This document shows positions 18,345 through 27,890 of a DNA stretch of 64,000 nt, piece by piece. Both the position numbers and the translations under genes were made by a program. Under the pieces are notes generated by a model. That model worked only from the letters and a program-made list of their open reading frames with translations. It ran no database searches and was not told the origin of the DNA. This DNA comes from Pseudomonas solani (GTDB taxonomy: Bacteria; Pseudomonadota; Gammaproteobacteria; Pseudomonadales; Pseudomonadaceae), in contig NZ_AP023081.1 of NCBI RefSeq assembly GCF_026072635.1, positions 1,262,501 through 1,326,500 of the forward strand, written 5' to 3'. The stretch's first letter is position 1, and every line of letters begins with the position of its first letter.

Positions 18345-19651
18345 CTAGTAACGCTGGCCGATCAGCTCGGCGACCTGTGCCTCGCCATCGCCCAGTTGAT
18401 AGGCCGCGCGCAAGGCCGCTGCTGCACGCTCGGCGCTGGCGGCATCCCGAGCATGCACCAGCCCCAGCGGCTGCTCGTCTCCGACCCTTTCCCCGGGCAG
18501 CGCCAGCGCGCTGAAGCCCACCGCCGGGTCGACCTCGTCCTCCGGGCGCTTGCGACCGCCGCCCAGGGCGACCACCGCGAGGCCGATGGCGCGGGTATCC
18601 ACCGCCTGGACGATACCGCCGCGCTCGGCATGCACCGGGTGCACCACCGGCGCCCAGGGCAGGTGGCGCCAGGGCTCGCGATGCAGGCCCCGGGGCCGCC
18701 CAGGGCATCGACCATCAGGTTGAAGCGTTGCAGTGCCGCGCCGTCGCGCCAGGCCTGCAGCAGGCGCTCGCGGGCCTGGGCGCAGTCCTCCGCCAACCCG
18801 GCGGCCACCAGGGTTTCCTCGGCCAGCACCAGGGTCACTTCCCACAGGCGCGGGCTGCGCACCTCGCCCTTGAGCAGGGCCAGCGCCTCTTCCACTTCCA
18901 ACGCGTTGCCGGCGCTACGGGCCAGCGGCTGGTTCATGTCGGAGATCACCGCGCGGGTGCGCACGCCGGCACCATTGGCCACTGCCACCAGGCTGCGTGC
19001 CAGCAGGTCGGCCTGCTGCGGGTCGCTCATGAAGGCGCCATTGCCGCTCTTCACGTCCATGATCAGCACATCGAGCCCGGCGGCGAGCTTCTTCGCCAGG
19101 ATGGACGCGGTGATCAGGTCCACCGACTCCACCGTGCCGGTGACATCGCGAATGCCGTACAGGCGCTTGTCCGCCGGCGCCAGGTCGGCGGTCTGGCCGA
19201 TGATGGCGCAGCCCACCTCCGCCACCACCGTGCGCAGGCGCTCGGGGTCGGGGCGGGTGCAGTAGCCGGGGATGCTTTCCAGCTTGTCCAGGGTGCCGCC
19301 GGTGTGCCCCAGGCCACGCCCGGAGATCATCGGCACGTAGCAGCCACAGGCCGCCAGCAACGGCGCCAGCACCAGGCTCACCAGGTCGCCCACACCACCG
19401 GTGGAGTGCTTGTCCACCACCGGGCCGGGCAGCTTCCATTCCAGCACCTGGCCGGAGTCGCGCATGGCGGTGGTCAGGGCGATGCGCTCATCCAGGCTCA
19501 TGCCCTTGAGCAGCACCGCCATGGCGAAGGCGGCCACCTGGCCCTCGCTGAGGCTGGAATCGCTGATGCCTTCGACGAAGCGGCGGATGTCCTCACCCGC
19601 CAGCTCCAGCCCATCGCGCTTGCGACGGATCACTTCCTGCGCCAGCCACAT
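18345..19651 (-). pseudogene. deoA: Thymidine phosphorylase DeoA, one-base frameshift near 18690
   Basis: From the ATG at 19651 (MWLAQEVIRRKRDG) the first about 320 residues are a normal pyrimidine nucleoside phosphorylase: KHSTGGVGD, MISGRGLGHTGGTLDK, KKLAAGLDVLIMDVKSG and SDMNQPL. After LMVDALGGPG (about 18690) the frame is lost, and the correct C-terminus (HREPWRHLPWAPVVHPV ... AVVALGGGRKRPEDEVDP ... LIGQRY) continues in another frame to the stop at 18345. Adding one G in the CCCCGGGG stretch restores a 435-aa protein of family length. The enzyme splits thymidine and deoxyuridine. Because both halves are well conserved and deoB follows after 9 bp, I think this is more likely a sequence error than a dead gene. 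Confidence 0.88.
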
Positions 19652-19652
19652 A

Positions 19653-20429
19653 TCAGTAGCCCTCCGATACAACGGCATCGGCCTGGCCAAGCACCCGCAG
19701 CAGGTCGCCGAGCAGGCTGGAGGCACCGAGGCGCAGGTGACGGGCATCGATCCAGTCCAGGCCCAGCTCAGCGGCCGCCAGTTCGATATAGCGGCGCGCA
19801 TCGGCCAAGGTACGAATCCCCCCTGCCGGCTTGAAGCCCACCCGGCCGCCCATCTCGCGGATCACATCGAGCATCAGCGCTGCGGCCTCGGGCGTGGCGT
19901 TGACCGCCACCTTGCCGGTGCTGGTCTTGATGAAGTCAGCACCGGCGGCGATGGCGTCGCGGCTGGCCTGGCGGATCAGCTCCGGGTCGGCCAGTTCGCC
20001 GGTTTCGAGTATCACCTTGAGCAGCACCCGCTCCCCGCACGCGGCCTTGCAGGCGGCGACCATCTCGCGGCCACGCTCGGCATCGCCAGCCAGCAGCGCG
20101 CGATAGGGGTAGACCAGGTCCACTTCATCCACGCCATCGACCACCGCCGCAGCGGTCTCGCGCACGGCGGCGGCGATGTCGTCGGCGCCCTGGGGGAAGT
20201 TGGTCACGGTGGCGATACGCAGGTCGCCGGCACCCAGTTTCTCCAGGGTCCGTCGGGCGAAGCCGATGAAGCGCGGGTAGATGCACAGCGCCGCCACTCG
20301 GCCCTCAGGGGTCAGTGCGCGCTGGCAGAGGGCGGCGATGGCGGTCTCGTCGTCATCGTCGTTGAGCGAAGTCAGGTCCAGCAGGCCGATGGCCAACCGG
20401 GCCAGTTCGGTATCCGTCAATTGAGTCAT
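19653..20429 (-). CDS. deoC: Deoxyribose-phosphate aldolase DeoC
   Basis: 258 aa class I aldolase that cleaves deoxyribose 5-phosphate to acetaldehyde and glyceraldehyde 3-phosphate, the exit of the pathway into glycolysis. The Schiff-base lysine is in ADFIKTSTGK and the second active-site lysine in VGFKPAGGIRT; EVDLVYPYRAL holds the conserved Asp. It ends one base before the deoA ATG. The start at 20429 (MTQLTDTELARLA) follows a short gap after nupC. Confidence 0.96.
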   Translation of the reverse strand: MTQLTDTELARLAIGLLDLTSLNDDDDETAIAALCQRALTPEGRVAALCIYPRFIGFARRTLEKLGAGDLRIATVTNFPQGADDIAAAVRETAAAVVDGVDEVDLVYPYRALLAGDAERGREMVAACKAACGERVLLKVILETGELADPELIRQASRDAIAAGADFIKTSTGKVAVNATPEAAALMLDVIREMGGRVGFKPAGGIRTLADARRYIELAAAELGLDWIDARHLRLGASSLLGDLLRVLGQADAVVSEGY

Positions 20430-20480
20430 TCAGAACATTCCCCAGGGATGCGCCATGAGCCGGCATCCCGTTGCAGTGAT

Positions 20481-21743
20481 TCAGAGCGAAACGAACAGTC
20501 CGGCCAAAGCCGCACTCATCAGGTTAGCCAGGGTGCCGGCGATCATCGCGCGCACCCCGAGCCGGGCGAGGTCCTTGCGGCGGTTGGGCGCCATCACCCC
20601 CATGCCGCCCAGCAGGATGCCGATGGAGGACAGGTTGGCGAAGCCGCACAGGGCGAAGGTGACGATCACCTGGGTGTGGGCGCTGAGCACCTCGACACCG
20701 GCGGCCGACGCCTGGATCGGATTGATGTAGCGGGCGAAGTCGACATAGGCGACGAACTCGTTGAGCACGATCTTCTGCCCGATGAAGCCGCCGGCCTGGA
20801 TGGCTTCGGCCCAGGGCACGCCAAGCAGCCAGGCCACCGGAGCGAAGGCGTAGCCCAGCAGCAGTTGCAGGGTCACGCCGGGGTAGCCGACGAAGCCGCC
20901 GAGCCAGCCCATCAGGCTGTTGAGCACCGCCACCAGAGCGATGAACACCAGCAGCATGGCACCTACGTTCAGCGCCAGTTGCAGGCCGCTGGACGCACCG
21001 GCGGCGGCCGCGTCGAGCACGTTGGCCGGACGGTCGTCGGCGTAGCCCTCGATCAGGTCCGGACGGTCCTGGGGCGTCTCGCTTTCAGGCTCCATCAGCT
21101 TGGCCATGAGCATGCCGCCGGGCGCCGACATCAGGCTCGCGGCAATCAGGTACTTGAGGTCAACACCGAGGCTGGCGTAGCCGATCATCACCGAGCCGGC
21201 GGTGGAGGCCAGGCCACAGACCATCACCGAGAACAGCTCGGAGCGGGTCATGTGCGGGATGTAGGGGCGCACCACCAGCGGCGCCTCGGTCTGGCCGAGG
21301 AAGATGTTGGCGGTGGCCGACAGGGATTCGGTGCGGCTGGTGCCCATGGCGCGCTGCAGGGCGCCACCGATCACCGAGATGATCACGTCCATGACGCGCA
21401 GGTAGTAGAGCACCGCAATGAAGGCGCTGAAGAACACGATCACCGGCAGCACCTTGATGGCGAAGACGAAGCCGCCGCCACCGAACAGGTCGAACATCTT
21501 GGCGCTGTTCAGCCCGCCGAAGAGGAAGTCGATGCCCTTGGTGGCGCTGTCTTCCAGGCTGCTGACGACGTTGGACATGGCCGCCAGGGAGTTCTGCCCC
21601 CAGGGCACGTAGAGCACGAAGGCGGCGAACCCCGCCTGCAGCACGAAGGCCGTGCCGACCGTGCGCAGGTTGATGGCGCTGCGCTTGGACGACAACAGGT
21701 ACGCGATTACCAGCAACATCAGGATGCCGAGCATGCCGATCAT
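20481..21743 (-). CDS. nupC: NupC/CNT-family nucleoside transporter
   Basis: 420 aa concentrative nucleoside transporter of the inner membrane. Landmarks include an Asn/Gln-rich re-entrant segment (TANIFLGQTEAPLVVRPY), GYASLGV, SLMSAPGGM and GGFIGQKIVLNEFVAY near the C-terminus. It imports nucleosides with protons or sodium. It stands between cdd and deoC, which fits a pyrimidine and purine nucleoside role. In E. coli nupC is not linked to deo; the linkage here helps define the operon. Confidence 0.94.
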   Translation of the reverse strand: MIGMLGILMLLVIAYLLSSKRSAINLRTVGTAFVLQAGFAAFVLYVPWGQNSLAAMSNVVSSLEDSATKGIDFLFGGLNSAKMFDLFGGGGFVFAIKVLPVIVFFSAFIAVLYYLRVMDVIISVIGGALQRAMGTSRTESLSATANIFLGQTEAPLVVRPYIPHMTRSELFSVMVCGLASTAGSVMIGYASLGVDLKYLIAASLMSAPGGMLMAKLMEPESETPQDRPDLIEGYADDRPANVLDAAAAGASSGLQLALNVGAMLLVFIALVAVLNSLMGWLGGFVGYPGVTLQLLLGYAFAPVAWLLGVPWAEAIQAGGFIGQKIVLNEFVAYVDFARYINPIQASAAGVEVLSAHTQVIVTFALCGFANLSSIGILLGGMGVMAPNRRKDLARLGVRAMIAGTLANLMSAALAGLFVSL

Positions 21744-21791
21744 GAAATGGATTCCCCGGAAGAATTGTGCGTCGTTGTTCTTGTCGTTGTT

Positions 21792-22205
21792 CTAGAGGGC
21801 GAAGGCGCCGGGCAGCAGCTCGTCGACGCGCCACAGGCGGGTCGACTCCGGGTCGCTGCCGCAGCAGATCACCGGGCAGTCGGCCGCCATCAGCTCGCTG
21901 ATCACCTGACGGCAGGCGCCGCAGGGGCTGATCACCGGAACCTCCGGGGCGAACACCAGCAACGCCTTGAAGCTGCGCGGCGCATGGCCCTGGCTGATGG
22001 CGGCGAACAGCGCGCTGCGCTCGGCGCAGTTGGTCAGGCCGTAGGAGCCGTTTTCCACGTTGCAGCCGAGGATCACCTGGCCGTCATGGGTGAGCAGCGC
22101 CGCCCCGACGGGGAATCGGGAATAGGGACTGTAGGTGCGTGCCGCAGCCTCGATGGCCTGGGGCAACAACCGCTCGCACAGAGCGGATCGAGCAACATCG
22201 TTCAT
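21792..22205 (-). CDS. cdd: Cytidine deaminase
   Basis: 137 aa, the short tetrameric type. The zinc site is complete: NCAERSA (ligand Cys and catalytic Glu) and SPCGACRQV (two cysteines). NVENGSYGLT and SPYSRFPVGA are the substrate-binding segments. It converts cytidine and deoxycytidine to uridine and deoxyuridine, which the operon's phosphorylase DeoA can then split. Situated between the 5'-nucleotidase gene and nupC. Confidence 0.96.
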   Translation of the reverse strand: MNDVARSALCERLLPQAIEAAARTYSPYSRFPVGAALLTHDGQVILGCNVENGSYGLTNCAERSALFAAISQGHAPRSFKALLVFAPEVPVISPCGACRQVISELMAADCPVICCGSDPESTRLWRVDELLPGAFAL

Positions 22206-22286
22206 GGGGTACCGTCCGGGACTCTGGGTCGCCTTCTTTATGGTTATCGGGCGCCCGTCATGCAGGCGCCTCCTTGTTGCAAGCCG

Positions 22287-23999
22287 CTATTCCCGTTGGC
22301 TGACCGCCATATCCACACGGCGGATGCGCCGCGCGCCTTCGGCCGCACCCGCCGGCTTGCCGGCCTGGTCCTGGGCCACCAGGTAGTCGATCAACGCGTC
22401 CAGGTCGGAGATGCCGCTGTCGCGATGTTCCGCCCCTTCGCGGAACAGGCTGAAGCCATCGCCCCCCTCCGCGAGGAAGGCATTGGAAACCACCCGGTAG
22501 CGCCCATCCGCCCGCACCGGCTGGCCGTCCAGGCGCAGGCTGTCGACCCGCACGCGCTGCCCGAACGGCCTGCCCGCCTCCCACTGGTAGGCGAAGGACG
22601 AGGAGACCTGCAGCGGTGTGAAGCCACCTCCGTCGCGCCACTGCTGCTCCAGCAGCGCCACCAGTTGCGCGCCACTGAGGGTCAGCAGGTGCAGGGTGTT
22701 GTTGAAAGGTTGCGAGCTGGCCACCTGGGAGTAGCTGACCGTCTCCAGCCCCTGTTCCAGTGCCAGGTCGCCACGGATGCCGCCCGGGTTCATCAATGCC
22801 AGCTGTGCGCCCTGCGAGCGGGTCGCAGCCAGTTGCGCATCGGCGATCAGATCACCCATGGCCGATTCGCCCGCCTCGTTCACCTCGCGACGCACCTCAG
22901 CAGCCGCCAGCCGGGCGATGGGCCGCGCCAGCACCGCATTGCTGCGCGCTTCGATCTCGCTTTGCAGCGCCGCGAGCTTCTCGTCCGCGGCATAACGCGC
23001 CGGGTCGGCCAGCAGGTTGCGGGCCTCGATGCGGGTCACCTTGTGGGTCCCTGGTGTCACGTCCAGCGTGAGCTGGGTGAGCAGGTGGCCGTAGGAGGAG
23101 CCCTGGGTCACCGGCAGCTTACCCACCTGGCACAGATAGCCCTGGTGGCTGTGGGCACTGAGCAGCAGGTCCACTGCCGGGTCCAGGCGCTTGGCCACAT
23201 CGACGATCTCGCCGCCCAGTTGCTGGCAGGCGGGCTTGTCGAAGGGCTCAGGCGTGCTGCCACCCTGGTGCACCACGGCGACGATGGCGTTGGCACCGGC
23301 GGCCTTGATCTCGGGGATCAGCGCGTTGATCGAATCAGCCTCGTCGCGCACCTCCAGCCCGGCCAGGCCGCTGGGGCGGACCACGCTGGCGACATCGCGC
23401 AGGATGGCGGCGACGAAGGCCACCTTGACCCCCTTCACCTCCTCGATGAGGTAGGCCGGCAGCAGTGGCTTGCCAGTGGTGCTGTCCACCAGGTTGGCGG
23501 CCAGGTAATCGAACCCGGCGCCCTTGTAGTAACCGCGGAAGCTGCAGGCCTTCTCCGGGCGTGGTGATTCACAGCCACCGTGGATCTGCCGCAGCAGCTC
23601 GGCCTTGCCCAGGTCCAGCTCGTGGTTGCCCACGGCGGTGAAGCGCAGGCCCATGGCCTTGAGCGCCTCCAGGCTGGGCTCGTCGGCCCACATGGCGGAG
23701 ATCGGCGGGCTGCCGCCCACCAGGTCGCCAGCGCCGATGAACAGCAGCTGCGGGTCCTGCTTGCGCAGCTCCGCCAGCATGCCGCCAAGGGTGGCGATGC
23801 CGCCGGCGTTCACCGACAGCGTCTTGCCGGGGTTGGCCGGGTCCGGGTAGCGGAAACTGCTGCCCTGGATGTAACCGTGGAAATCGTTGATCGCCACCAG
23901 GTTCACCGCCACCGGCTGCACAGCTTCCTGCCCGCAACCGGCCAGGCCGGCGAGCAGGAGTGCGCCCAGCAAGCGGCTGCGGGCAAGGGAACGGAACAT
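22287..23999 (-). CDS. 5'-nucleotidase/UshA-like periplasmic lipoprotein
   Basis: 570 aa. The lipoprotein signal ends at LAGC (Cys about 22). The N-terminal metallophosphatase domain has all metal motifs: NDFHGY, GAGDLVGGS, GNHELD, HQGGS and SAHSHQ. The C-terminal 5'-nucleotidase domain has NPGGIRGDL, SSQPFNNTLH and SNAFLAEGGDGF (nucleotide-binding loop). UshA-like proteins remove phosphate from nucleotides in the periplasm; the membrane anchor is a difference from soluble UshA. I chose the ATG at 23999 (AGGGGAG upstream); one at 24020 overlapping the exbB stop is possible. Context says it prepares nucleosides for NupC. Confidence 0.92.
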   Translation of the reverse strand: MFRSLARSRLLGALLLAGLAGCGQEAVQPVAVNLVAINDFHGYIQGSSFRYPDPANPGKTLSVNAGGIATLGGMLAELRKQDPQLLFIGAGDLVGGSPPISAMWADEPSLEALKAMGLRFTAVGNHELDLGKAELLRQIHGGCESPRPEKACSFRGYYKGAGFDYLAANLVDSTTGKPLLPAYLIEEVKGVKVAFVAAILRDVASVVRPSGLAGLEVRDEADSINALIPEIKAAGANAIVAVVHQGGSTPEPFDKPACQQLGGEIVDVAKRLDPAVDLLLSAHSHQGYLCQVGKLPVTQGSSYGHLLTQLTLDVTPGTHKVTRIEARNLLADPARYAADEKLAALQSEIEARSNAVLARPIARLAAAEVRREVNEAGESAMGDLIADAQLAATRSQGAQLALMNPGGIRGDLALEQGLETVSYSQVASSQPFNNTLHLLTLSGAQLVALLEQQWRDGGGFTPLQVSSSFAYQWEAGRPFGQRVRVDSLRLDGQPVRADGRYRVVSNAFLAEGGDGFSLFREGAEHRDSGISDLDALIDYLVAQDQAGKPAGAAEGARRIRRVDMAVSQRE

Positions 24000-24019
24000 G
24001 CGTGACTCCCCTGCGCGCA

Positions 24020-24658
24020 TCAGGCCGGCTGCAACTGGCCGTTGGCGACCGGCGCCGCCGTGCGGACCACGGTGCCCATGCCGGCACGCAGCAGGAGGAT
24101 CTTCAGGTGGTCGGTGATGCGCTCGACACGGTCCTGGAAGTGGTTGTGGAAGATCATCGCGACCAGGGCGATGGCGATACCCAGCGCGGTGGCGAACAGC
24201 GCGGTGCCGATGCCCTTGGACACTTCGCCCGGGTCGGAAACGCCGGCCTCGGCCAGGGCGCGGAAGGTGTCGATGATGCCGAGGATGGTGCCCAGCAGGC
24301 CCAGCAGCGGCGCTGCGGTGACCACGGTCTCGAGGATCCACAGGCCGTGCATCAGCTTGCCACGGGTGGCGATGTAGATGGATTCGCTGAGGTCTTCCAG
24401 GTCCTTGTGGGAGCTGACCGCGCCCTTCTGCTCGAACAGCTGGTCGATCATTTCCAGCGGCAGGCTCTTGCGGCTGTTCAGCGCGGCCGGCAGCTCGTCG
24501 ATGCCATGCATGCTCGGCACCAGCGCCGCTTCCAGCTTCACGGCCTGGCGCAGGCTGTAGGCGAAGAAGATGCCCCGCTCCACGGCGATGAACGCGGCAA
24601 GGGCGGCGGCGCCGTACATCACGTAGAAGGTAATGTCGTGCAGCAGATCCATATTCAT
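24020..24658 (-). CDS. exbB: ExbB-like MotA/TolQ/ExbB proton channel
   Basis: 212 aa. Three membrane helices: an N-terminal one (YVMYGAAALAAFIAV) and two C-terminal ones around TAAPLLGLLGTILGIIDTF and ATALGIAIALVAMIF, the signature segments of ExbB/TolQ that form the proton path. It would energise TonB at the inner membrane together with ExbD. Unusually exbB is encoded after the receptor while exbD and tonB lie before it. A hairpin sits between the receptor stop and this gene. Confidence 0.88.
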   Translation of the reverse strand: MNMDLLHDITFYVMYGAAALAAFIAVERGIFFAYSLRQAVKLEAALVPSMHGIDELPAALNSRKSLPLEMIDQLFEQKGAVSSHKDLEDLSESIYIATRGKLMHGLWILETVVTAAPLLGLLGTILGIIDTFRALAEAGVSDPGEVSKGIGTALFATALGIAIALVAMIFHNHFQDRVERITDHLKILLLRAGMGTVVRTAAPVANGQLQPA

Positions 24659-24686
24659 GTGGTACCTCCAGCGAACTCGGGGTGTG

Positions 24687-24717
24687 CCGAAGGGCCCGAA
24701 GGCCCTGCGGACTTCGG
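24687..24717 (-). promoter_or_regulatory. Intra-operon hairpin between receptor gene and exbB
   Basis: Nested inverted repeats AGGGCC-CGAA-GGCCCT (24691-24706) within CCGAA/TTCGG (24687-24691, 24713-24717), starting 7 bp after the receptor stop. No U run follows, so it more likely protects the receptor mRNA 3' end or reduces downstream expression than terminates. Confidence 0.55.
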
Positions 24718-24723
24718 GGTGGA

Positions 24724-27060
24724 TTAGAAGGAGCCTTCCAGGGTGATGGAGGCCACGCGCTCTTCACCGATGGTGTAGAACGGCGAGTTGGCGCCCGCGA
24801 AAGCGGAGCCGGAGCCGTTGTAGCGCACGGAGTTGAACGACACCGACTTGACGCCGCTCAGGTACTCCTTGTCGAACAGGTTGGTCACCGAGAAGCGCAC
24901 AGCGGCGCTCTTCAGCGCAGTGCCCTGCACCGGCAGGCGTACACCCAGGTTCAGGTCGGCGACGACGAAGTCGGGGATGCTCTCGTCGTTGGTCATGTCG
25001 CCGTACTGGCGGCCCACGTAGCGGCCGGCGATGTTGCCGTAGTAACGGCCGTCGTCGTAGCCCAGGCTCAGGTTGAACATGTTCTTCGGCACGGCGGCCA
25101 CCTGCTTGCCTTCGGTGGGCAGGTAGACGTTGCGGGTCAGGATGGAGTCCTGCTGCTCGGCCTCGGTGTAGGTGTAGGACGCGTAGTAGTTGAAGTTGTA
25201 GGGCAGCAGGCCGCTCCACTCCAGCTCCACGCCCTGGTTGATCACCTTGCCGACGTTGAGCATTTCGTAGTCGTTGGCCGCCTGGTTGTAGCTGGAGACC
25301 TGGCGATCGGTGAAGGTCAGGTAGAACAGCGTCGCGCCGAGGGTCATGTCCTCGGTGGTGAAGCGCCAGCCGACCTCGTTGTTCCAGCTCAGCTCGGGCT
25401 TCAGCTCGATGGAGCTGCCGGCGTTGTAGAGCACGTAGTTCGGCGGCGTGCGCATGTTGCGGGTCAGGTTGTAGAAGACCTGGTTCTCGTCATCCAGCTG
25501 GTACTTGGCGCTGAAGCTCGGCAGGAACTCGTGGTACTTCTGGTTCTTCTTGCCAGGCCTCCTGTCGACGGTGCTGCCGGTGGCCAGGGAAACCTTCTTC
25601 TCGCCCTGGCGCTCGGAGTGGTCGTAGGCCAGGCCGGCGGTGATGGTCAGGTCCGGGGTCGCGTACCAGGTGTCCTGGACGAACAGCTTCTGGCTCGGCG
25701 TGGTGGTGAACCAGTTACGGCCCTGGACGACGGTGCCGTTGGCATCGCGCACCTGGTTGCTGTCGTGGAAGTCACCCCAGATATCCACAGGCTTGCCTTC
25801 GGCATCCAGGGAGATGAAGGGCTGGGTCTGGCGCTGGCGCGCACGCTCATACCAGTAACCCACGTCGAAGGTGTGTTCGTCGTTGATCATCCAGGTGAGC
25901 TTGGTGTTGACGCCAGGGCGCCAGGTCTCGGTCCAGGACGGGCGGTAGTAGAGGCCGCTGGTGGGACTGCCGTCGGCCGCGTAGTCGGCCGAGGTCCCCA
26001 GGTTGCCCAGGTTGTACTGGTTGGAACCGGTGGACGTGCGGTTGAGGCTGGCGGCGTTGCCGTAGGTGGAATAGCTGCCGCCGTTGGCCCAGTAGTAATA
26101 GGGCATCACGGTCAGCGTGACGTCATCGTCGAGTTGGAAACGACCGGTGATCTGGGTGGTGAGGTTTTCGAACGGGTTGCGGTTGATGGCGTAGCTGGAC
26201 GCCGTCATGTTGGTGTTGCCACCCACGGTGGTGTAGGTCGGCCGGTCGGCGAACTCGTAGCGCGGGTCGGCCTTGAACTGCGCCTTGCTGGCAGTGGCGT
26301 AGTTGTAGTTTTCCTGTTTGTGGTACCGGACGATCGCGTTGAGGCTGTTGCCCTCGCCGAACTTGTACAGGCTGTTCAGCTCGACCTTCTCCGCGTCCAG
26401 GTCGCCCTTGCCCTTCCACTTGTCGGCGTTGGTCTTGGACACGGAGATGTAGTTCGACAGGCCCATGTATTCGCCGGTGTTCAGGCGCACGAAGGACTTG
26501 GTCAGGTTGTTGCTGCCGAGGGTCTGCTTGGCGAAGACGCCGAAGTCCTTCTCGGGCGGCAACGACACCAGGCCGATGTTGCCGCCGGAGGCGCCGATGT
26601 GCGGCGCGTCGATCTCGGACGAACCCTGGGTGGCGAAGACCTCGCCGAGGTTCTCCGGGTCGCCCATCAGGTTCGGGTACAGCTCGTAGCTGCCGGAATC
26701 GTTGATCGGGATGCCATCCATGGAAACGCCGATCTGGTCGGATTGCATGCCGCGCATGGTGAAGGTGGTGCCGCTGAGGCCGGTGGAGTCGTTAGAGCTG
26801 ACGTTGATACCCGGCTTATATTTCAGCTTGTCGATGGCGTTCGCCGCCGGCGCCATCTTTTCCAGCGCCTCTTTGGTGATGGTGGTGCGCGCCTTGCCCG
26901 CCTCCTCAACCACCATCTGGCCATTGCCCAGGTTCTGCCCGGTGACTTTCACCTTGCCCACATCAACGGAATCTGCGGACTCTTCAGCGGCCAGCGCCGC
27001 CATCGTCCATCCCCCCAGGCCAGCGGCCAGGAACATTGCAAATAACTTATTAAACTTCAC
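24724..27060 (-). CDS. TonB-dependent outer-membrane receptor of the nucleoside cluster
   Basis: 778 aa. A signal peptide (cut after ALA, about residue 24), TonB box-like VDVGKVKVTG, a plug domain (KLKYKPGINVSSND, TFTMRGMQSDQIGVSMDGI) and a beta barrel of about 22 strands ending in SITLEGSF with a terminal Phe. Start is GTG at 27060 with GAGGAG 9 nt upstream. The plug resembles iron- or vitamin-type TonB receptors broadly, and I cannot name the ligand from sequence. Its place between tonB/exbD and exbB, a nucleotidase and deo genes suggests a nucleotide, nucleoside or oligonucleotide substrate; a metal or cofactor remains possible. Confidence 0.9.
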   Translation of the reverse strand: MKFNKLFAMFLAAGLGGWTMAALAAEESADSVDVGKVKVTGQNLGNGQMVVEEAGKARTTITKEALEKMAPAANAIDKLKYKPGINVSSNDSTGLSGTTFTMRGMQSDQIGVSMDGIPINDSGSYELYPNLMGDPENLGEVFATQGSSEIDAPHIGASGGNIGLVSLPPEKDFGVFAKQTLGSNNLTKSFVRLNTGEYMGLSNYISVSKTNADKWKGKGDLDAEKVELNSLYKFGEGNSLNAIVRYHKQENYNYATASKAQFKADPRYEFADRPTYTTVGGNTNMTASSYAINRNPFENLTTQITGRFQLDDDVTLTVMPYYYWANGGSYSTYGNAASLNRTSTGSNQYNLGNLGTSADYAADGSPTSGLYYRPSWTETWRPGVNTKLTWMINDEHTFDVGYWYERARQRQTQPFISLDAEGKPVDIWGDFHDSNQVRDANGTVVQGRNWFTTTPSQKLFVQDTWYATPDLTITAGLAYDHSERQGEKKVSLATGSTVDRRPGKKNQKYHEFLPSFSAKYQLDDENQVFYNLTRNMRTPPNYVLYNAGSSIELKPELSWNNEVGWRFTTEDMTLGATLFYLTFTDRQVSSYNQAANDYEMLNVGKVINQGVELEWSGLLPYNFNYYASYTYTEAEQQDSILTRNVYLPTEGKQVAAVPKNMFNLSLGYDDGRYYGNIAGRYVGRQYGDMTNDESIPDFVVADLNLGVRLPVQGTALKSAAVRFSVTNLFDKEYLSGVKSVSFNSVRYNGSGSAFAGANSPFYTIGEERVASITLEGSF

Positions 27061-27121
27061 GGACCAAACTCCTCGATAAAAAGGAACGCCTTCGTTTATT
27101 GGTTTAGTTATGGGTACTTGA

Positions 27122-27886
27122 TCACTCGACGTTGTAACTAAAGGTCGCCGTAAATCGTTGTTTGTCTTTTCCCTGGAAGGCTTCGCTCGGGAACGGCGAA
27201 ACTTTTTCCAATCGACGCAAACTTGTTTGTGCAGCCTTGTTCAGCAACATGTTCGTTGCCTTGCTTTCAATGCCTGCATCCAGGACATTCCCCACTCGGT
27301 CCACCAACAGCCAGACCACCACGTTGCCTTCGGGGCGCTGCAACGAAGCCTCGCGACCACGCGGGTATTGCTTGTATTTCTCCAGCTCCTTGCGCAGGGC
27401 GGCGGTGTAGACGCCCTCCATCGCCGCGCTGTTGTCGCGGGGTGCGGGCGGCGCCACCGGCACGCTCACCGGGGCCGGTGCGGGTGTCGGAGCCGGGGCT
27501 GGCGCTGCCTTGGCCACCACGGGCGGCGCGGACTTGGGCTCCTGCTTGACCACCTGCGGCTTGGGTTTCTCCACCTGTTTCACCACAGGCTTGGGCACCG
27601 GTTTGGGGACGGGCTTGGGCTTCGGCGGCTCGATCACCACCGGCTCCTCGACTTCGGGCTCGGGCAGCGGCTCGGGTTCCGGCTGCGGCGCCTCGACCAC
27701 GGGTTCCGGCTCGGGCGGTGGCGGCATGAAATCGGCCGGATCCACCAGCGCGATTTCCACGGCGCTGTCGTCGTACTTGGGTTTCATCTGCAAGCTCTGC
27801 GAACTGGCGGAATAAACGAATACGAGAAGCAGGCAAGCCGCCGGCACACACGCAATGAACTTGCGAGTTCGATAGATAGGAAACAT
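27122..27886 (-). CDS. tonB: TonB-like energy transducer of the nucleoside cluster
   Basis: 254 aa from ATG 27886 (MFPIYRTRKF). One N-terminal membrane anchor (about 10-30), a long Pro/Glu then Pro/Lys spacer that spans the periplasm (about 50-160, repeats such as PKPVPKPVPKP), and a C-terminal TonB domain (YPRGREASLQRPEGNVVVWL ... FTATFSYN). It couples the proton-motive force from ExbBD to the receptor encoded 61 bp downstream. It begins 4 bp after the exbD stop. A different TonB is encoded with the phu genes, so this one is probably dedicated. Confidence 0.9.
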   Translation of the reverse strand: MFPIYRTRKFIACVPAACLLLVFVYSASSQSLQMKPKYDDSAVEIALVDPADFMPPPPEPEPVVEAPQPEPEPLPEPEVEEPVVIEPPKPKPVPKPVPKPVVKQVEKPKPQVVKQEPKSAPPVVAKAAPAPAPTPAPAPVSVPVAPPAPRDNSAAMEGVYTAALRKELEKYKQYPRGREASLQRPEGNVVVWLLVDRVGNVLDAGIESKATNMLLNKAAQTSLRRLEKVSPFPSEAFQGKDKQRFTATFSYNVE

Positions 27887-27890
27887 GGCG

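Noticed and set aside
19401..23567. 1388-codon forward frame opposite deoC-nupC-cdd and the nucleotidase
   Set aside because: Antisense shadow; composition unlike real proteins and the opposite strand has clear families.
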